Shown: positions 1-7,566, numbered from the stretch's first letter. The stretch: DNA of 8,772 nucleotides from Balneolaceae bacterium (GCA_007127395.1 SKZL01000257.1:1-8772); one strand, 5' to 3'. Numbers and translations: made by a program. The notes: generated by a model not told the origin, from the sequence alone.

Positions 1-1579
1 CTCCAAAAGCATAGGCATACACATAACCCGGTGTGTGAAGAAAATGGGGGATGTAGCACCACCATTGGCGATACTCCTCAGTCAGAGTCACCGATTCGCC
101 ATACAAAGCCGATTGTGTTTCATGCCATAACTCCGAAAAGCGCTCGGTACTCAATTCACCCTCCGACCTGCGTGCGGTGTGGATACGCTCCGCAAACCGG
201 TTCATCGCCACCTGCCGAAATACCGTCGCTATTGTATCATCAATCTTGCTGATCAGCAGTGCCAGCCGCTCTTTAGGATCATCCAGTGAGTTCATCAACC
301 GTGTAAAAACAAGCATCTCACCAAAAACCGATGCCGTTTCAGCAGTCGTAAGTGGCGTCGATGATTGCAGCTCCCCCTGTGATGCGGAGAGGTACTGGTG
401 AACACCATGCCCCAGTTCATGTGCCAGGGTTTGAACATCCCGAAGCCGGCCATCATAATTCATAAAGACATACGGATGCACATCCGTCACCGTGCTCGCC
501 GAATAAGCTCCTCCCCTTTTCCCCGGCTTGATGGCCGCGTCGATCCACTCTTTCTCAAAAAACTCCCCTGCAATCCGTCCCATCTCCGGATGAAATTCAC
601 TGTATGCGTTCAACACCATCTCCCTCGCTTCCGACCAGTTCACTGTCCGGGTCGATTTTGTGATAGGTGCATAGCGGTCATAATCTTTCAGCTCATCCAG
701 TTCCAGTAGCCTCTTTTTGAGTTTGTAATATCTCTGAACAGCCGGATATGAATCCGTTACCGCTTCGATAAGAGCATCAACCGTCTGATTATCTGTCTGA
801 TTCGCCAGATTTCTGGAGGAGATCCAGCTCTCATAATTTCGAAGTTTATCGTTGGTATATTTATCAGCCAAAATAGTATTAAAGATGAACGTAAGCTCTC
901 TGGAGAGGCTCTTAAAAGTTGCGGTCAGAGATTGATGAGCCTTCTCCCGAACTTCCCGATCTTCACTGTGCAGCTTGCTGAGCACCTCCTGCTCCGACAA
1001 CTCCTCGCCATCAAACGTAAACTTGGCACTGCCTAAAGTTTCATCAAAAAATCGGTTCCATGCAGAGCGTCCGGTCACCGATTTCGCACTCATCACTTTC
1101 TCAGCCTCCTCTGTAAGCGTATGATCCGCGTAGAGCCTGGAAACCTCAAGATGGTGCCTCCAAGGTTGCAGTTCATCAGACCGAATCAGCTCCTCAACTC
1201 TCTGATCATCCGTTTTGAGCCACTCCACATTGAAAAAAACCAGGTTTTGACTGATCTCCGATCCAAGTTCGTTGGACTCCTGCAAATTTTTCCCAAGTTC
1301 GGGATTGTTGGTGGCTGTTGACCAGTAGAGATAAGCATACGATCCAATTCTGCCTATGATTTTATAGATCTTTTCATAGGATTCGAGTGCTTCACGAAAC
1401 TCAGCGGGTGTCAGGGTTGCAACTTTGCCTCTGTATGACTCATTAAACTCCCTGGAGAGCTTCAAAACCAACTTTTTATCCGATTCAAGCTTGGGATCAT
1501 CAAGTGATTGATAGAGGTCAGATAAATTCCACTCAATTTTCTCCGCACCGTTAAGTTCTTTTTTTGATTTTTTCGACAA
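1..1579 (-). CDS. pepF: M3B family oligoendopeptidase (PepF-like), C-terminus cut by the window edge
   Basis: Zinc metallopeptidase expected to cleave short peptides in the cytosol. The reverse strand reads through without a stop for 526 codons plus one base. The zinc motif HELGH is at residues 387-391 (positions 407-421, within TLAHELGHGVHQYL). The ETASVFGE segment starts at about residue 414 and probably supplies the third zinc ligand (E414), 27 residues after the first His as usual in M3 peptidases. The family signature HTPGYVYAYAFG is the last readable part. Whole PepF proteins are about 600 residues, so roughly 70-80 are missing to the left. The N-terminal text GAEKIEWNLSDLY is typical of family starts. 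The reading frame is closed upstream by TAA at 1592-1594, and no ATG occurs before about residue 164, so TTG at 1577-1579 is the best start. No Shine-Dalgarno is evident. It is transcribed divergently from the kgd-like gene. Family assignment is firm; peptide specificity is unknown. Confidence 0.93.
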   Translation of the reverse strand, partial: MSKKSKKELNGAEKIEWNLSDLYQSLDDPKLESDKKLVLKLSREFNESYRGKVATLTPAEFREALESYEKIYKIIGRIGSYAYLYWSTATNNPELGKNLQESNELGSEISQNLVFFNVEWLKTDDQRVEELIRSDELQPWRHHLEVSRLYADHTLTEEAEKVMSAKSVTGRSAWNRFFDETLGSAKFTFDGEELSEQEVLSKLHSEDREVREKAHQSLTATFKSLSRELTFIFNTILADKYTNDKLRNYESWISSRNLANQTDNQTVDALIEAVTDSYPAVQRYYKLKKRLLELDELKDYDRYAPITKSTRTVNWSEAREMVLNAYSEFHPEMGRIAGEFFEKEWIDAAIKPGKRGGAYSASTVTDVHPYVFMNYDGRLRDVQTLAHELGHGVHQYLSASQGELQSSTPLTTAETASVFGEMLVFTRLMNSLDDPKERLALLISKIDDTIATVFRQVAMNRFAERIHTARRSEGELSTERFSELWHETQSALYGESVTLTEEYRQWWCYIPHFLHTPGYVYAYAFG

Positions 1580-1844
1580 AATATTTTCTTTTTAAAAATT
1601 ACGGAAGGCTGTAAAACCTCTAAAGTTATAGAATGACTGATTCTTGTTTTTTGTTCAATATGGTATTAAAACTGATAATTAAAATATCGTTCGATGAATA
1701 GTTAAGATAAAGAAAGAAGTGGTTCAATAAACCCAAAAACAGGAATTAATTAATCTGATCAAGATGATAAATTTGATCGTATATTAACCGAATAATCCTT
1801 AGTTTTACACATCGTTGAACCCTTTATGCCAGTTTTTACTGTGA
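1580..1844. promoter_or_regulatory. AT-rich divergent intergenic region between pepF and kgd
   Basis: This gap must carry the promoters for both diverging genes. Only weak matches to the Bacteroidota promoter (TTTG upstream, TAnnTTTG near -7) are visible. On the minus strand TAACTTTA (1628-1621) lies before pepF. On the plus strand TAGTTTTA (1800-1807) has a TTTG at 1772-1775, but the 24-base spacing is longer than the usual 19-21. A 6-bp inverted repeat, GATCAA (1757-1762) and TTGATC (1773-1778), could be an operator. GTTCAATA occurs at about 1653 and 1722. No convincing gene or RNA is seen. The assignment as regulatory rests mainly on the divergent layout. Confidence 0.35.
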
Positions 1845-4800
1845 GTGGTACTGTTCAGGCAACAGCCCTGTTCATTAATTGTCAGAAACCGTAACAACAA
1901 TTTCTATTTCCAATCTCAAGACCCCACTGTTTTGAAATCACTTGAAGCCGTATTCGGACCCAATTCAGCGCTCGTAGAAGAGCTTTACAAACAATATCAG
2001 GACGACCCTGACTCTGTACCCAATCACTGGAAAACCTATTTTGACGAACTGGAAGGTGAAGAACAGGAGACTGTACCGGTTCCTGACACCAATGGTGCCC
2101 CAGCCGTTGCAAAACCTATAGAACCTGCCGAACCGGCTCCAAAACCGGAAACAAAAGAGCCGGCAACGGAACAGCCACCTGTACCGGATTCAGCTGAGGT
2201 CCAAAAAATTAAAGGTGTTGCATCGAAGATTGTGGATAACATGGACGACAGCATCTATGTCCCGACAGCCACTTCCCTTCGGGTGCTTCCGGTCAAGATG
2301 ATGACCGAAGATCGCTCACTGATCAATACTCATCTTCTTCAGAAAGGTGAACCCAAAGCTTCCTTTACCCATCTGATTGCGTGGGCTGTGATACAGGCAC
2401 TCAAAGATTTCCCCAACATCAACTCCTTCTACATTAACAAAGATGAGAGCCATTTTCGTGTGCTGCCTGAAGGTGTGAATCTGGGTATTGCTATCGATCT
2501 GGAGGGAAGAGACGGTTCCCGAAATCTTGTTGTCCCGAATATCAAGGGTGTTGACAAGATGAACTTCCGTGAGTTTCTCTACGCTTATGCGCAGCTGATT
2601 GACAAAGCGCGATCGGGCAAACTGGAGCTTTCTGATTATCAGGAGACAACGATCAGCATCACTAATCCGGGAACGATCGGTACCGTATCATCGGTCCCCC
2701 GCTTGATGAAGGGCCAGGGTGCCATCATTGCTACGGGTTCCATCAACTACCCGGCGGAATTTCAATCCATGGCACAAGATGTGCTCAACCAGCTTGGGGT
2801 GAGTAAAGTAATGACCATTACCTGTACCTATGATCACCGGATCATTCAGGGTGCAGAATCCGGTTTGTTTTTGCAGAAAGTGCACCAGCTTCTGAATGGC
2901 GAGGAAGAGTTCTACCACCAGATCTTCAGGGATTTGGAGATACCTCATGAACCGTTTCCATTCGGAGAGGATAAGTATGAAGGACTCCTCAGCGGAAGAG
3001 GCAATACACTGGAGCAGGACAGGCGTGCTATTGCCGTCTGGAGGCTCATCAACATGTATCGAATGCGCGGACATGTTCTTGCTAACCTTGATCCGCTCGG
3101 CGTGGAACCCGGTCTCAGCCCGGAACTGGACATCGAATATTATGGCCTCACATTGTGGGATCTTGACAGAGAGTTTTATTGTGACGGACTGGCCGGCCAA
3201 AAAACGGCAAAACTGCGTGATATAATAAAACTCCTTAGAGAGACCTATTGCGGTACCATTGGAGCAGAATATATGCACCTGCTAGATCTGGATGAGCGGA
3301 AATGGCTCCGGGAAACGATGGAAGAGACCACAAACACACCCGACCTGGATAAGGATGACCGCAAGCAGATCCTGCATAAGTTGAACCAGGCCATGGCATT
3401 TGAGCAGTTTTTGCACCGAAAATATATCGGTCACAAGCGTTTTTCACTTGAAGGTGCCGAAACAGTGATCCCGATGATGCATTTTCTGGTTGAACGCGCC
3501 GCAGGTAGCGACATCAAGAAGTTTTTCCTGGGCATGGCACACAGGGGGCGTCTGAATATCCTCGTAAATATCATGAACAAGCCGTATCAGAAAGTGTTTG
3601 CGGATTTTGAAGGGAATGTTGACCCTGATACCATCCAGGGATCCGGCGATGTGAAGTATCATCTGGGTACAAAAGGTGTTTTTGAATGTACAGGCGGCAA
3701 AGATATTGAACTGGAACTGTTGCCCAATCCGAGTCATCTGGAGGCGGTCAATCCGGTCGTTGAAGGGGCAGCCAGGGCAAGTCAGGATCATTTTGACGGT
3801 GAACACCCAAACCAGAAGATCGTTCCGTTATTGATCCATGGGGATGCTGCTTTTGCCGGACAGGGGGTGGTCGCGGAGACCCTCAACATGTCTCAGCTAA
3901 GAGGATATGACACCGGCGGTACGATCCATCTGATCATCAATAATCAGATCGGTTTTACAACGCTCCCACAGGATGCGCGATCCACGGAATATGCATCGGA
4001 TCTTGCCAAGATGATTCTTGCCCCGATTTTTCATGTGAATGGCGACGACCCGGAAGCGGCCGTACACGCCATGAATCTGGCACTCGATTACCGCCAGAAA
4101 TTCGGAAAAGATGTAGTGATCGACCTGATCTGCTACCGGAAACATGGACATAATGAAGGGGATGAACCCGCATTTACACAGCCGGGGCTATATAAAGAGA
4201 TTGAAAACCATCCCACAGTTCGGGATATCTATTTGAAAGAGCTGCTCAGAATCGGAGAGTTCACTGAAGAAGAGACCAAAGTGATTTTTGATGAGTTTGA
4301 AGAGCTTCTTGAAGAGGCTTTTGAAAGTGCAAAGAGTTCACCGAGCCTGCAGGTAACCGATCAAATGCTCGACCGTTCAGAAGAGAGCCAGAAGCAACGG
4401 ATGGAGTTTCCGGATACGACCTACCCGATAGATGATCTGAAAAAGATTGCTGTGAAATTGAATACAGTGCCGGCCGATTTTGATGCCAATCCGAAACTGC
4501 TAAGACAGCTGGCAAAGCGGGCTGAAGCGGCTCAGAAAAATGAGAAAAAGATCGACTGGGGATTTGCAGAGGCTCTCGCATTCGGATCTCTGCTGATCAG
4601 CGGCAGAACCATCAGACTCACCGGACAGGATGCCGAGAGAGGGACCTTCTCTCATCGACATGTCGTTCTGCACGGTACTGAGACGAAACAGAGTTTTGTT
4701 CCACTAAACAATCTCAGTGATGATCAGGCCAGATTTTATCCCTATAACAGTTTCCTGAGTGAATTTGCGGCCCTCGGTTTTGAATTTGGATATGCTGCTG

Positions 4801-5588
4801 CGAAGCCGGAAGCTCTGGTGATCTGGGAGGCACAGTTTGGGGATTTTGCGAATGGTGCTCAGATAATTATTGACCAGTTTATCTCAGCGTCTGAGGCCAA
4901 GTGGGGCCAGAGATCCGCGCTGGTGATGACTCTCCCCCACGGATACGAAGGTCAGGGGCCGGAACACTCATCCGCAAGGCTGGAGCGTTTCCTTCAACTC
5001 TGTGCTGAAGACAATATGCAGGTGGCAAACCTGACAACACCATCTCAATATTTTCACATGTTGCGCAAACAGACACTTCAGGAGAAGAAAAAGCCACTTG
5101 TGATTATGTCGCCAAAGAGCTTGCTGAGACATCCGATGGCGGTTTGCAGTGTCGATGAACTGGCTGAGGGTAAGTTCATGCCGTTTATTCCGGACATGGA
5201 AATAGAAGAGAAAAAAGAGGTTAAGCGAGTCATTTTATGCTCCGGCAAGGTCTATTATGACCTCTTCAGAGAGCGGGAAACTGAGGAGAAGAGTGATGTG
5301 GCCATTGCAAGGGTTGAACAGCTCTATCCGTTCCCTGACAAAGATGTGAAAACATTCCTGAATGAATATAAGCATGTGAAAGAGGTTGTGTGGTGCCAGG
5401 AAGAGCCCAAAAATATGGGAGCCTGGAGCTATGCGGCACCGCGTTTGATGGATCTGCTTGGTAAGGGGCAAAAACTGAGTTACGTTGGGCGTCAGGCCTC
5501 CGCATCACCGGCTGCCGGGCAGAAGAAGATCCACGACGTGGAGCAGGAGAAATTGGTTAGGGAAGCTCTTGGTTTGAGTGAGACGTAA
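1845..5588 (+). CDS. kgd: Multifunctional 2-oxoglutarate dehydrogenase: fused E2 succinyltransferase domain and E1 (Kgd/OdhA type)
   Basis: Expected to perform ThDP-dependent decarboxylation of 2-oxoglutarate and to pass the succinyl group on in the TCA cycle. Residues 37-68 (FGPNSALVEELY) match the E1 N-terminal helix that starts mycobacterial Kgd. Residues 70-118 are a Pro/Glu/Ala linker. Residues about 120-360 are an E2 catalytic domain with active-site His331 in TYDHRIIQGAESG. The E1 follows: SLEGAE (534-539), MAHRGRL (564-570), PNPSHLEAV (627-635), the ThDP/Mg site GDAAFAGQG (666-674) with NNQIGF (699-704), WEAQFGDFANGAQ (994-1006) and HGYEGQGPEHSSAR (1032-1045). Length is close to mycobacterial Kgd (about 1230). 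No lipoyl domain is present, so a lipoylated E2 encoded elsewhere is needed. The start is uncertain. GTG at 1845 directly follows an in-frame TGA and lacks a Shine-Dalgarno; TTG at 1932 would give 1218 residues and a start nearer the conserved part. The gene looks intact. Confidence 0.95.
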   Translation: MVLFRQQPCSLIVRNRNNNFYFQSQDPTVLKSLEAVFGPNSALVEELYKQYQDDPDSVPNHWKTYFDELEGEEQETVPVPDTNGAPAVAKPIEPAEPAPKPETKEPATEQPPVPDSAEVQKIKGVASKIVDNMDDSIYVPTATSLRVLPVKMMTEDRSLINTHLLQKGEPKASFTHLIAWAVIQALKDFPNINSFYINKDESHFRVLPEGVNLGIAIDLEGRDGSRNLVVPNIKGVDKMNFREFLYAYAQLIDKARSGKLELSDYQETTISITNPGTIGTVSSVPRLMKGQGAIIATGSINYPAEFQSMAQDVLNQLGVSKVMTITCTYDHRIIQGAESGLFLQKVHQLLNGEEEFYHQIFRDLEIPHEPFPFGEDKYEGLLSGRGNTLEQDRRAIAVWRLINMYRMRGHVLANLDPLGVEPGLSPELDIEYYGLTLWDLDREFYCDGLAGQKTAKLRDIIKLLRETYCGTIGAEYMHLLDLDERKWLRETMEETTNTPDLDKDDRKQILHKLNQAMAFEQFLHRKYIGHKRFSLEGAETVIPMMHFLVERAAGSDIKKFFLGMAHRGRLNILVNIMNKPYQKVFADFEGNVDPDTIQGSGDVKYHLGTKGVFECTGGKDIELELLPNPSHLEAVNPVVEGAARASQDHFDGEHPNQKIVPLLIHGDAAFAGQGVVAETLNMSQLRGYDTGGTIHLIINNQIGFTTLPQDARSTEYASDLAKMILAPIFHVNGDDPEAAVHAMNLALDYRQKFGKDVVIDLICYRKHGHNEGDEPAFTQPGLYKEIENHPTVRDIYLKELLRIGEFTEEETKVIFDEFEELLEEAFESAKSSPSLQVTDQMLDRSEESQKQRMEFPDTTYPIDDLKKIAVKLNTVPADFDANPKLLRQLAKRAEAAQKNEKKIDWGFAEALAFGSLLISGRTIRLTGQDAERGTFSHRHVVLHGTETKQSFVPLNNLSDDQARFYPYNSFLSEFAALGFEFGYAAAKPEALVIWEAQFGDFANGAQIIIDQFISASEAKWGQRSALVMTLPHGYEGQGPEHSSARLERFLQLCAEDNMQVANLTTPSQYFHMLRKQTLQEKKKPLVIMSPKSLLRHPMAVCSVDELAEGKFMPFIPDMEIEEKKEVKRVILCSGKVYYDLFRERETEEKSDVAIARVEQLYPFPDKDVKTFLNEYKHVKEVVWCQEEPKNMGAWSYAAPRLMDLLGKGQKLSYVGRQASASPAAGQKKIHDVEQEKLVREALGLSET

Positions 5589-5599
5589 GACGTCTCACT
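5577..5599 (+). terminator. 10-bp hairpin overlapping the kgd stop codon, possible terminator
   Basis: AGTGAGACGT (5577-5586) and ACGTCTCACT (5590-5599) are perfect reverse complements separated by a 3-base loop. The kgd stop codon TAA (5586-5588) lies at the apex. The hairpin sits between convergent genes, where termination is expected. No clean T-run follows, only the pyrimidine-rich heptamer array, so intrinsic termination is not certain. The right arm is also the first heptamer repeat, so the hairpin may be a by-product of the array. Confidence 0.35.
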
Positions 5600-5647
5600 T
5601 CTCACTTCTCACTTCTCACTTCTCACGTCTCACGTCTCACGTCTCAC
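5592..5647. repeat. Tandem heptamer array, 8 perfect copies of KTCTCAC
   Basis: Eight contiguous 7-bp units cover 56 bp. Units 1 and 6-8 read GTCTCAC and units 2-5 read TTCTCAC, so the variants are blocked rather than mixed. After a 3-base interruption, two related heptamers CTCTGCC and TTCTGCC follow at 5651-5664. The array fills nearly all the space between the kgd stop and the convergent folE2 stop at 5666. Copy number is likely to vary between strains through slippage. Function, if any, is unknown. Confidence 0.95.
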
Positions 5648-5665
5648 TCCCTCTGCCTTCTGCCA

Positions 5666-6565
5666 TTATCTTAGCCCTTGCGGAACTCCCTTACAAATCC
5701 TGGAAACCGCATCATGGCTGTGCAGACTCTCCAGGTGGGCACATCGTACTACAAAATCGCGGATTCTTTCATCCTCGTTGAGCACGTCGTACATCAGCCG
5801 GGCAGCATCTTCCACAAATTTCTGATAGGCACCATTCATCTCTGCAAACGCCTGCTCATCCTCCCTCTTTACAATCACCTGCGTTTCGGTCTTGAGCGCT
5901 TCCCTGCAAAGATGAACCAGGTCATCCACAAAGATCTCCTCATTCAGTTGCACCGTGATATTGGCAACACTTCTCTGGCTGTGCGGTATCGCGGCGATGT
6001 CACGGGTTTCCCGTGCATGTTCTGCCAGCTCATACGAACACGGGCATGCACTGCTATATTCAAAATCGAGATGCACAAAGCTGGTAACACGATTATGCTC
6101 ATCGATTCTCCCCTCCAGCGACACCCTGTAGTATTGATATCCTTCATAATCGGATCTCAGGCTTTTCATGATCATCGGGTAATTAAAACTGAGTCTCAGA
6201 AAAGCGGTTTGGCTATCCAGATCTGTTTTATAGGCTTTCAGCACCGACTTCAGTTTATCCGGATGAAACACATCATCCTTAAACTTATAGAAAGTCCTCA
6301 TAATTCTGCCCATGTTGATCCCTTTTTTGCCGGCATCAAGTCCGACATATCCGTCGATCGAGGTCTCCAGTGTCAATAGCTCACCATCGGGAGTTGGAAA
6401 TCGGAGCGGAAGTTTAAAATTGGAGATCCCAACCTGTTGAATCGGCACATTGGCCCCTTCAATCAGTGAAGCAGGTCCGTTCTGCAGATCGGGTAAAGAA
6501 TTCAAGTACTGCTCACTCACGACGAATGTAGGGTCATAAAACTTTTTTACACCTGTGGTAATCAT
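5666..6565 (-). CDS. folE2: GTP cyclohydrolase FolE2 (type IB)
   Basis: Converts GTP to 7,8-dihydroneopterin triphosphate, the first step to folate, queuosine and tetrahydropterins; a cytosolic enzyme. The 299 residues are normal for the COG1469 family. Recognisable blocks are PDLQNG (25-30) near the N-terminus, the cysteine signature SACPCSYE (172-179) that includes the catalytic metal ligand, IPHSQRS (193-199), VKREDEQAF (232-240), FVEDAARL (250-257), and the C-terminal LESLHSHDAVS (278-288). The ATG at 6563-6565 gives a full-length N-terminus; no Shine-Dalgarno precedes it, as elsewhere in the window. It lies 33 bp downstream of the COG0720 gene on the same strand, so the two are probably cotranscribed, and that enzyme uses the FolE2 product. 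FolE2 enzymes are less dependent on zinc than FolE and are often zinc-regulated, but I see no clear Zur site here. The stop lies 2 bp beyond the last related heptamer. Confidence 0.95.
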   Translation of the reverse strand: MITTGVKKFYDPTFVVSEQYLNSLPDLQNGPASLIEGANVPIQQVGISNFKLPLRFPTPDGELLTLETSIDGYVGLDAGKKGINMGRIMRTFYKFKDDVFHPDKLKSVLKAYKTDLDSQTAFLRLSFNYPMIMKSLRSDYEGYQYYRVSLEGRIDEHNRVTSFVHLDFEYSSACPCSYELAEHARETRDIAAIPHSQRSVANITVQLNEEIFVDDLVHLCREALKTETQVIVKREDEQAFAEMNGAYQKFVEDAARLMYDVLNEDERIRDFVVRCAHLESLHSHDAVSRICKGVPQGLR

Positions 6566-6598
6566 ATGGCTTAACTGTAAAACTTAAGATTAATTTTT

Positions 6599-7027
6599 TT
6601 AGACACGATCAGGACAATATTCAGCAACGTTTCGTTCCGTCTCAAAGAGTTTGACGGAGTAGAGCCTGGATCCCTGTGATACAGTCCGGTTCACATCCGC
6701 TTCGATCTGCTCAAAAAAGATTTTGCAGAGATTTTCCGCAGAAGGGATCACCCCCCTGAGATAGGGCACTTCCAGATTCAGGTTTTTGTGATCACAGGGC
6801 TCCAGAATATGCTCACTGATAATCTGTTTAAGTGCACCCAGGTCGATAACATACCCGGTATCCGGGTCAGGGGTTCCGGCCACGGTAACCTCAATCACAT
6901 AATTATGGCCATGCCAGTTAGGGTTATTGCACTTACCGAAGGTCTGCCGGTTCCACTCATCCGATTTTTCAGGATTGTGCAGACGGTGCGAAGCATTAAA
7001 ATGGGCTTTGCGGGTGACGTAAATCAT
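6599..7027 (-). CDS. 6-pyruvoyl-tetrahydropterin synthase / 6-carboxytetrahydropterin synthase (QueD) family protein
   Basis: COG0720 enzyme acting on dihydroneopterin triphosphate, the FolE2 product. From the ATG at 7025-7027 it has 142 residues, normal for the family. Zinc ligands are His14 (in NASHRLHN) and His39/His41 (NWHGHNY). The catalytic triad is Cys33, Asp79 and His80 (CDHKNLNLEVPY). The pterin-anchoring Glu is about residue 129 in LFETERNVAEY. The spacing is C-x5-HGH (CNNPNWHGH), as in animal 6-pyruvoyl-tetrahydropterin synthase, whereas classical QueD has C-x3-HGH. That argues for 6-pyruvoyl-tetrahydropterin as product, although family members can be promiscuous. A TTG two codons upstream (7031-7033) is a less likely start. 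It is the first gene of a probable two-gene unit with folE2. Its 5' side faces a long structured noncoding region. Confidence 0.92.
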   Translation of the reverse strand: MIYVTRKAHFNASHRLHNPEKSDEWNRQTFGKCNNPNWHGHNYVIEVTVAGTPDPDTGYVIDLGALKQIISEHILEPCDHKNLNLEVPYLRGVIPSAENLCKIFFEQIEADVNRTVSQGSRLYSVKLFETERNVAEYCPDRV

Positions 7028-7087
7028 TTTCAATAATAAATTTTTTAAAAGATCATCAATTTATTGACAGATCAGTATATCGAAATG

Positions 7088-7338
7088 ATTTAACATGATT
7101 TTCCACCCAACGGTTCCAGATAAATAGCGGTAATCAAAAAATACGATCAAATTATATCACCCAATCAGTTCATTAAAAATGATACAAACCAATCTGTATA
7201 AAAGATATTAAACCAGCCAAACGGTTTCTGATTAATGATGGCAATCAAAACTAATCGACCAAATTATTCCAATCAATCAGTTCAAACAAAATTACAATTA
7301 CCAATCTGTATCAACCAAATTGCACCGGACAAACGGTT
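7088..7338. repeat. Degenerate tandem array, 28-bp period with 4-unit higher-order repeat
   Basis: A core resembling CCAAnCnGTT recurs with cores ending at 7115, 7170, 7198, 7226, 7282, 7310 and 7338. Successive steps are 55, 28, 28, 56, 28 and 28, so the basic unit is 28 bp with two degenerate positions (near 7143 and 7254) and one single-base indel. Every fourth unit is most alike: CCAACGGTT or CAAACGGTT at 7107, 7218 and 7330; CAATCAGTT at 7162 and 7274; ACCAATCTGTA at 7188 and 7300. The whole thus also reads as about 2.3 copies of a 111-112-bp repeat. The left segment of units is AT-rich. The period is not a multiple of three and no long frame crosses it, so it is unlikely to be decayed coding repeats. 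Function unknown; binding-site array or inert repeat expansion are both possible. Confidence 0.8.
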
Positions 7339-7427
7339 CCGGAAGCACAGAATATAAAAAGATCCTGAATAAACCATATTTCATGATCAAAAAAGGTGTG
7401 TTGGAATTTAAAAAAGCCGTTAGTTTA

Positions 7428-7470
7428 CCTGTCCCGAACTATCGGGGAGCGCAGGACCGTCCTGACGAAT
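7428..7470. repeat. REP-like imperfect palindromic element
   Basis: This is a locally GC-rich island in AT-rich DNA. CCCGA (7433-7437) pairs with TCGGG (7442-7446) across a 4-base loop, enclosed by CCTG (7428-7431) and CAGG (7452-7455). A second dyad overlaps it: CAGGAC (7452-7457) and GTCCTG (7459-7464) around one base. It ends in TGACGAAT (7463-7470), shared with the element after the Fic gene. Short GC-rich elements of this style are scattered between genes in Bacteroidota-like genomes; that family link is from memory, not shown here. Confidence 0.5.
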
Positions 7471-7566
7471 GGCTCGATGTGCACATATAATTGTAAAGTG
7501 TAATTAAAACGAGCGTCTCTATAAAGGTAATTTTTGGAAGAATTTACTCAGATAAATCTTAATGAG

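Noticed and set aside
1826..1894. Short frame from ATG 1826 overlapping the start of the kgd-like gene
   Set aside because: It ends after 22 codons in a different frame from kgd and resembles nothing; no sign that it is a leader peptide or a frameshifted N-terminus.
2688..3278. 196-codon minus-strand open frame inside the kgd-like gene
   Set aside because: Antisense shadow of strongly conserved E2/E1 coding sequence; no family resemblance.
5678..6379. Long plus-strand open frame of 233 codons opposite folE2
   Set aside because: It is the antisense shadow of folE2, which has clear family motifs on the minus strand.
7062..7090. TTGACA at 7064 as the -35 box of a plus-strand promoter
   Set aside because: No acceptable -10 hexamer at 16-18 bp, and the next plus-strand gene starts more than 500 bp away.
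7088..7338. CRISPR array
   Set aside because: The 28-bp units are contiguous and degenerate with no unique spacers of constant length between identical repeats, and no cas gene is present.
7383..7490. 35-codon open frame starting at ATG 7383 and running through the REP-like element
   Set aside because: No ribosome-binding signal and no recognisable family. Nearly half of it is read from the palindromic repeat, so an open frame here is likely accidental.
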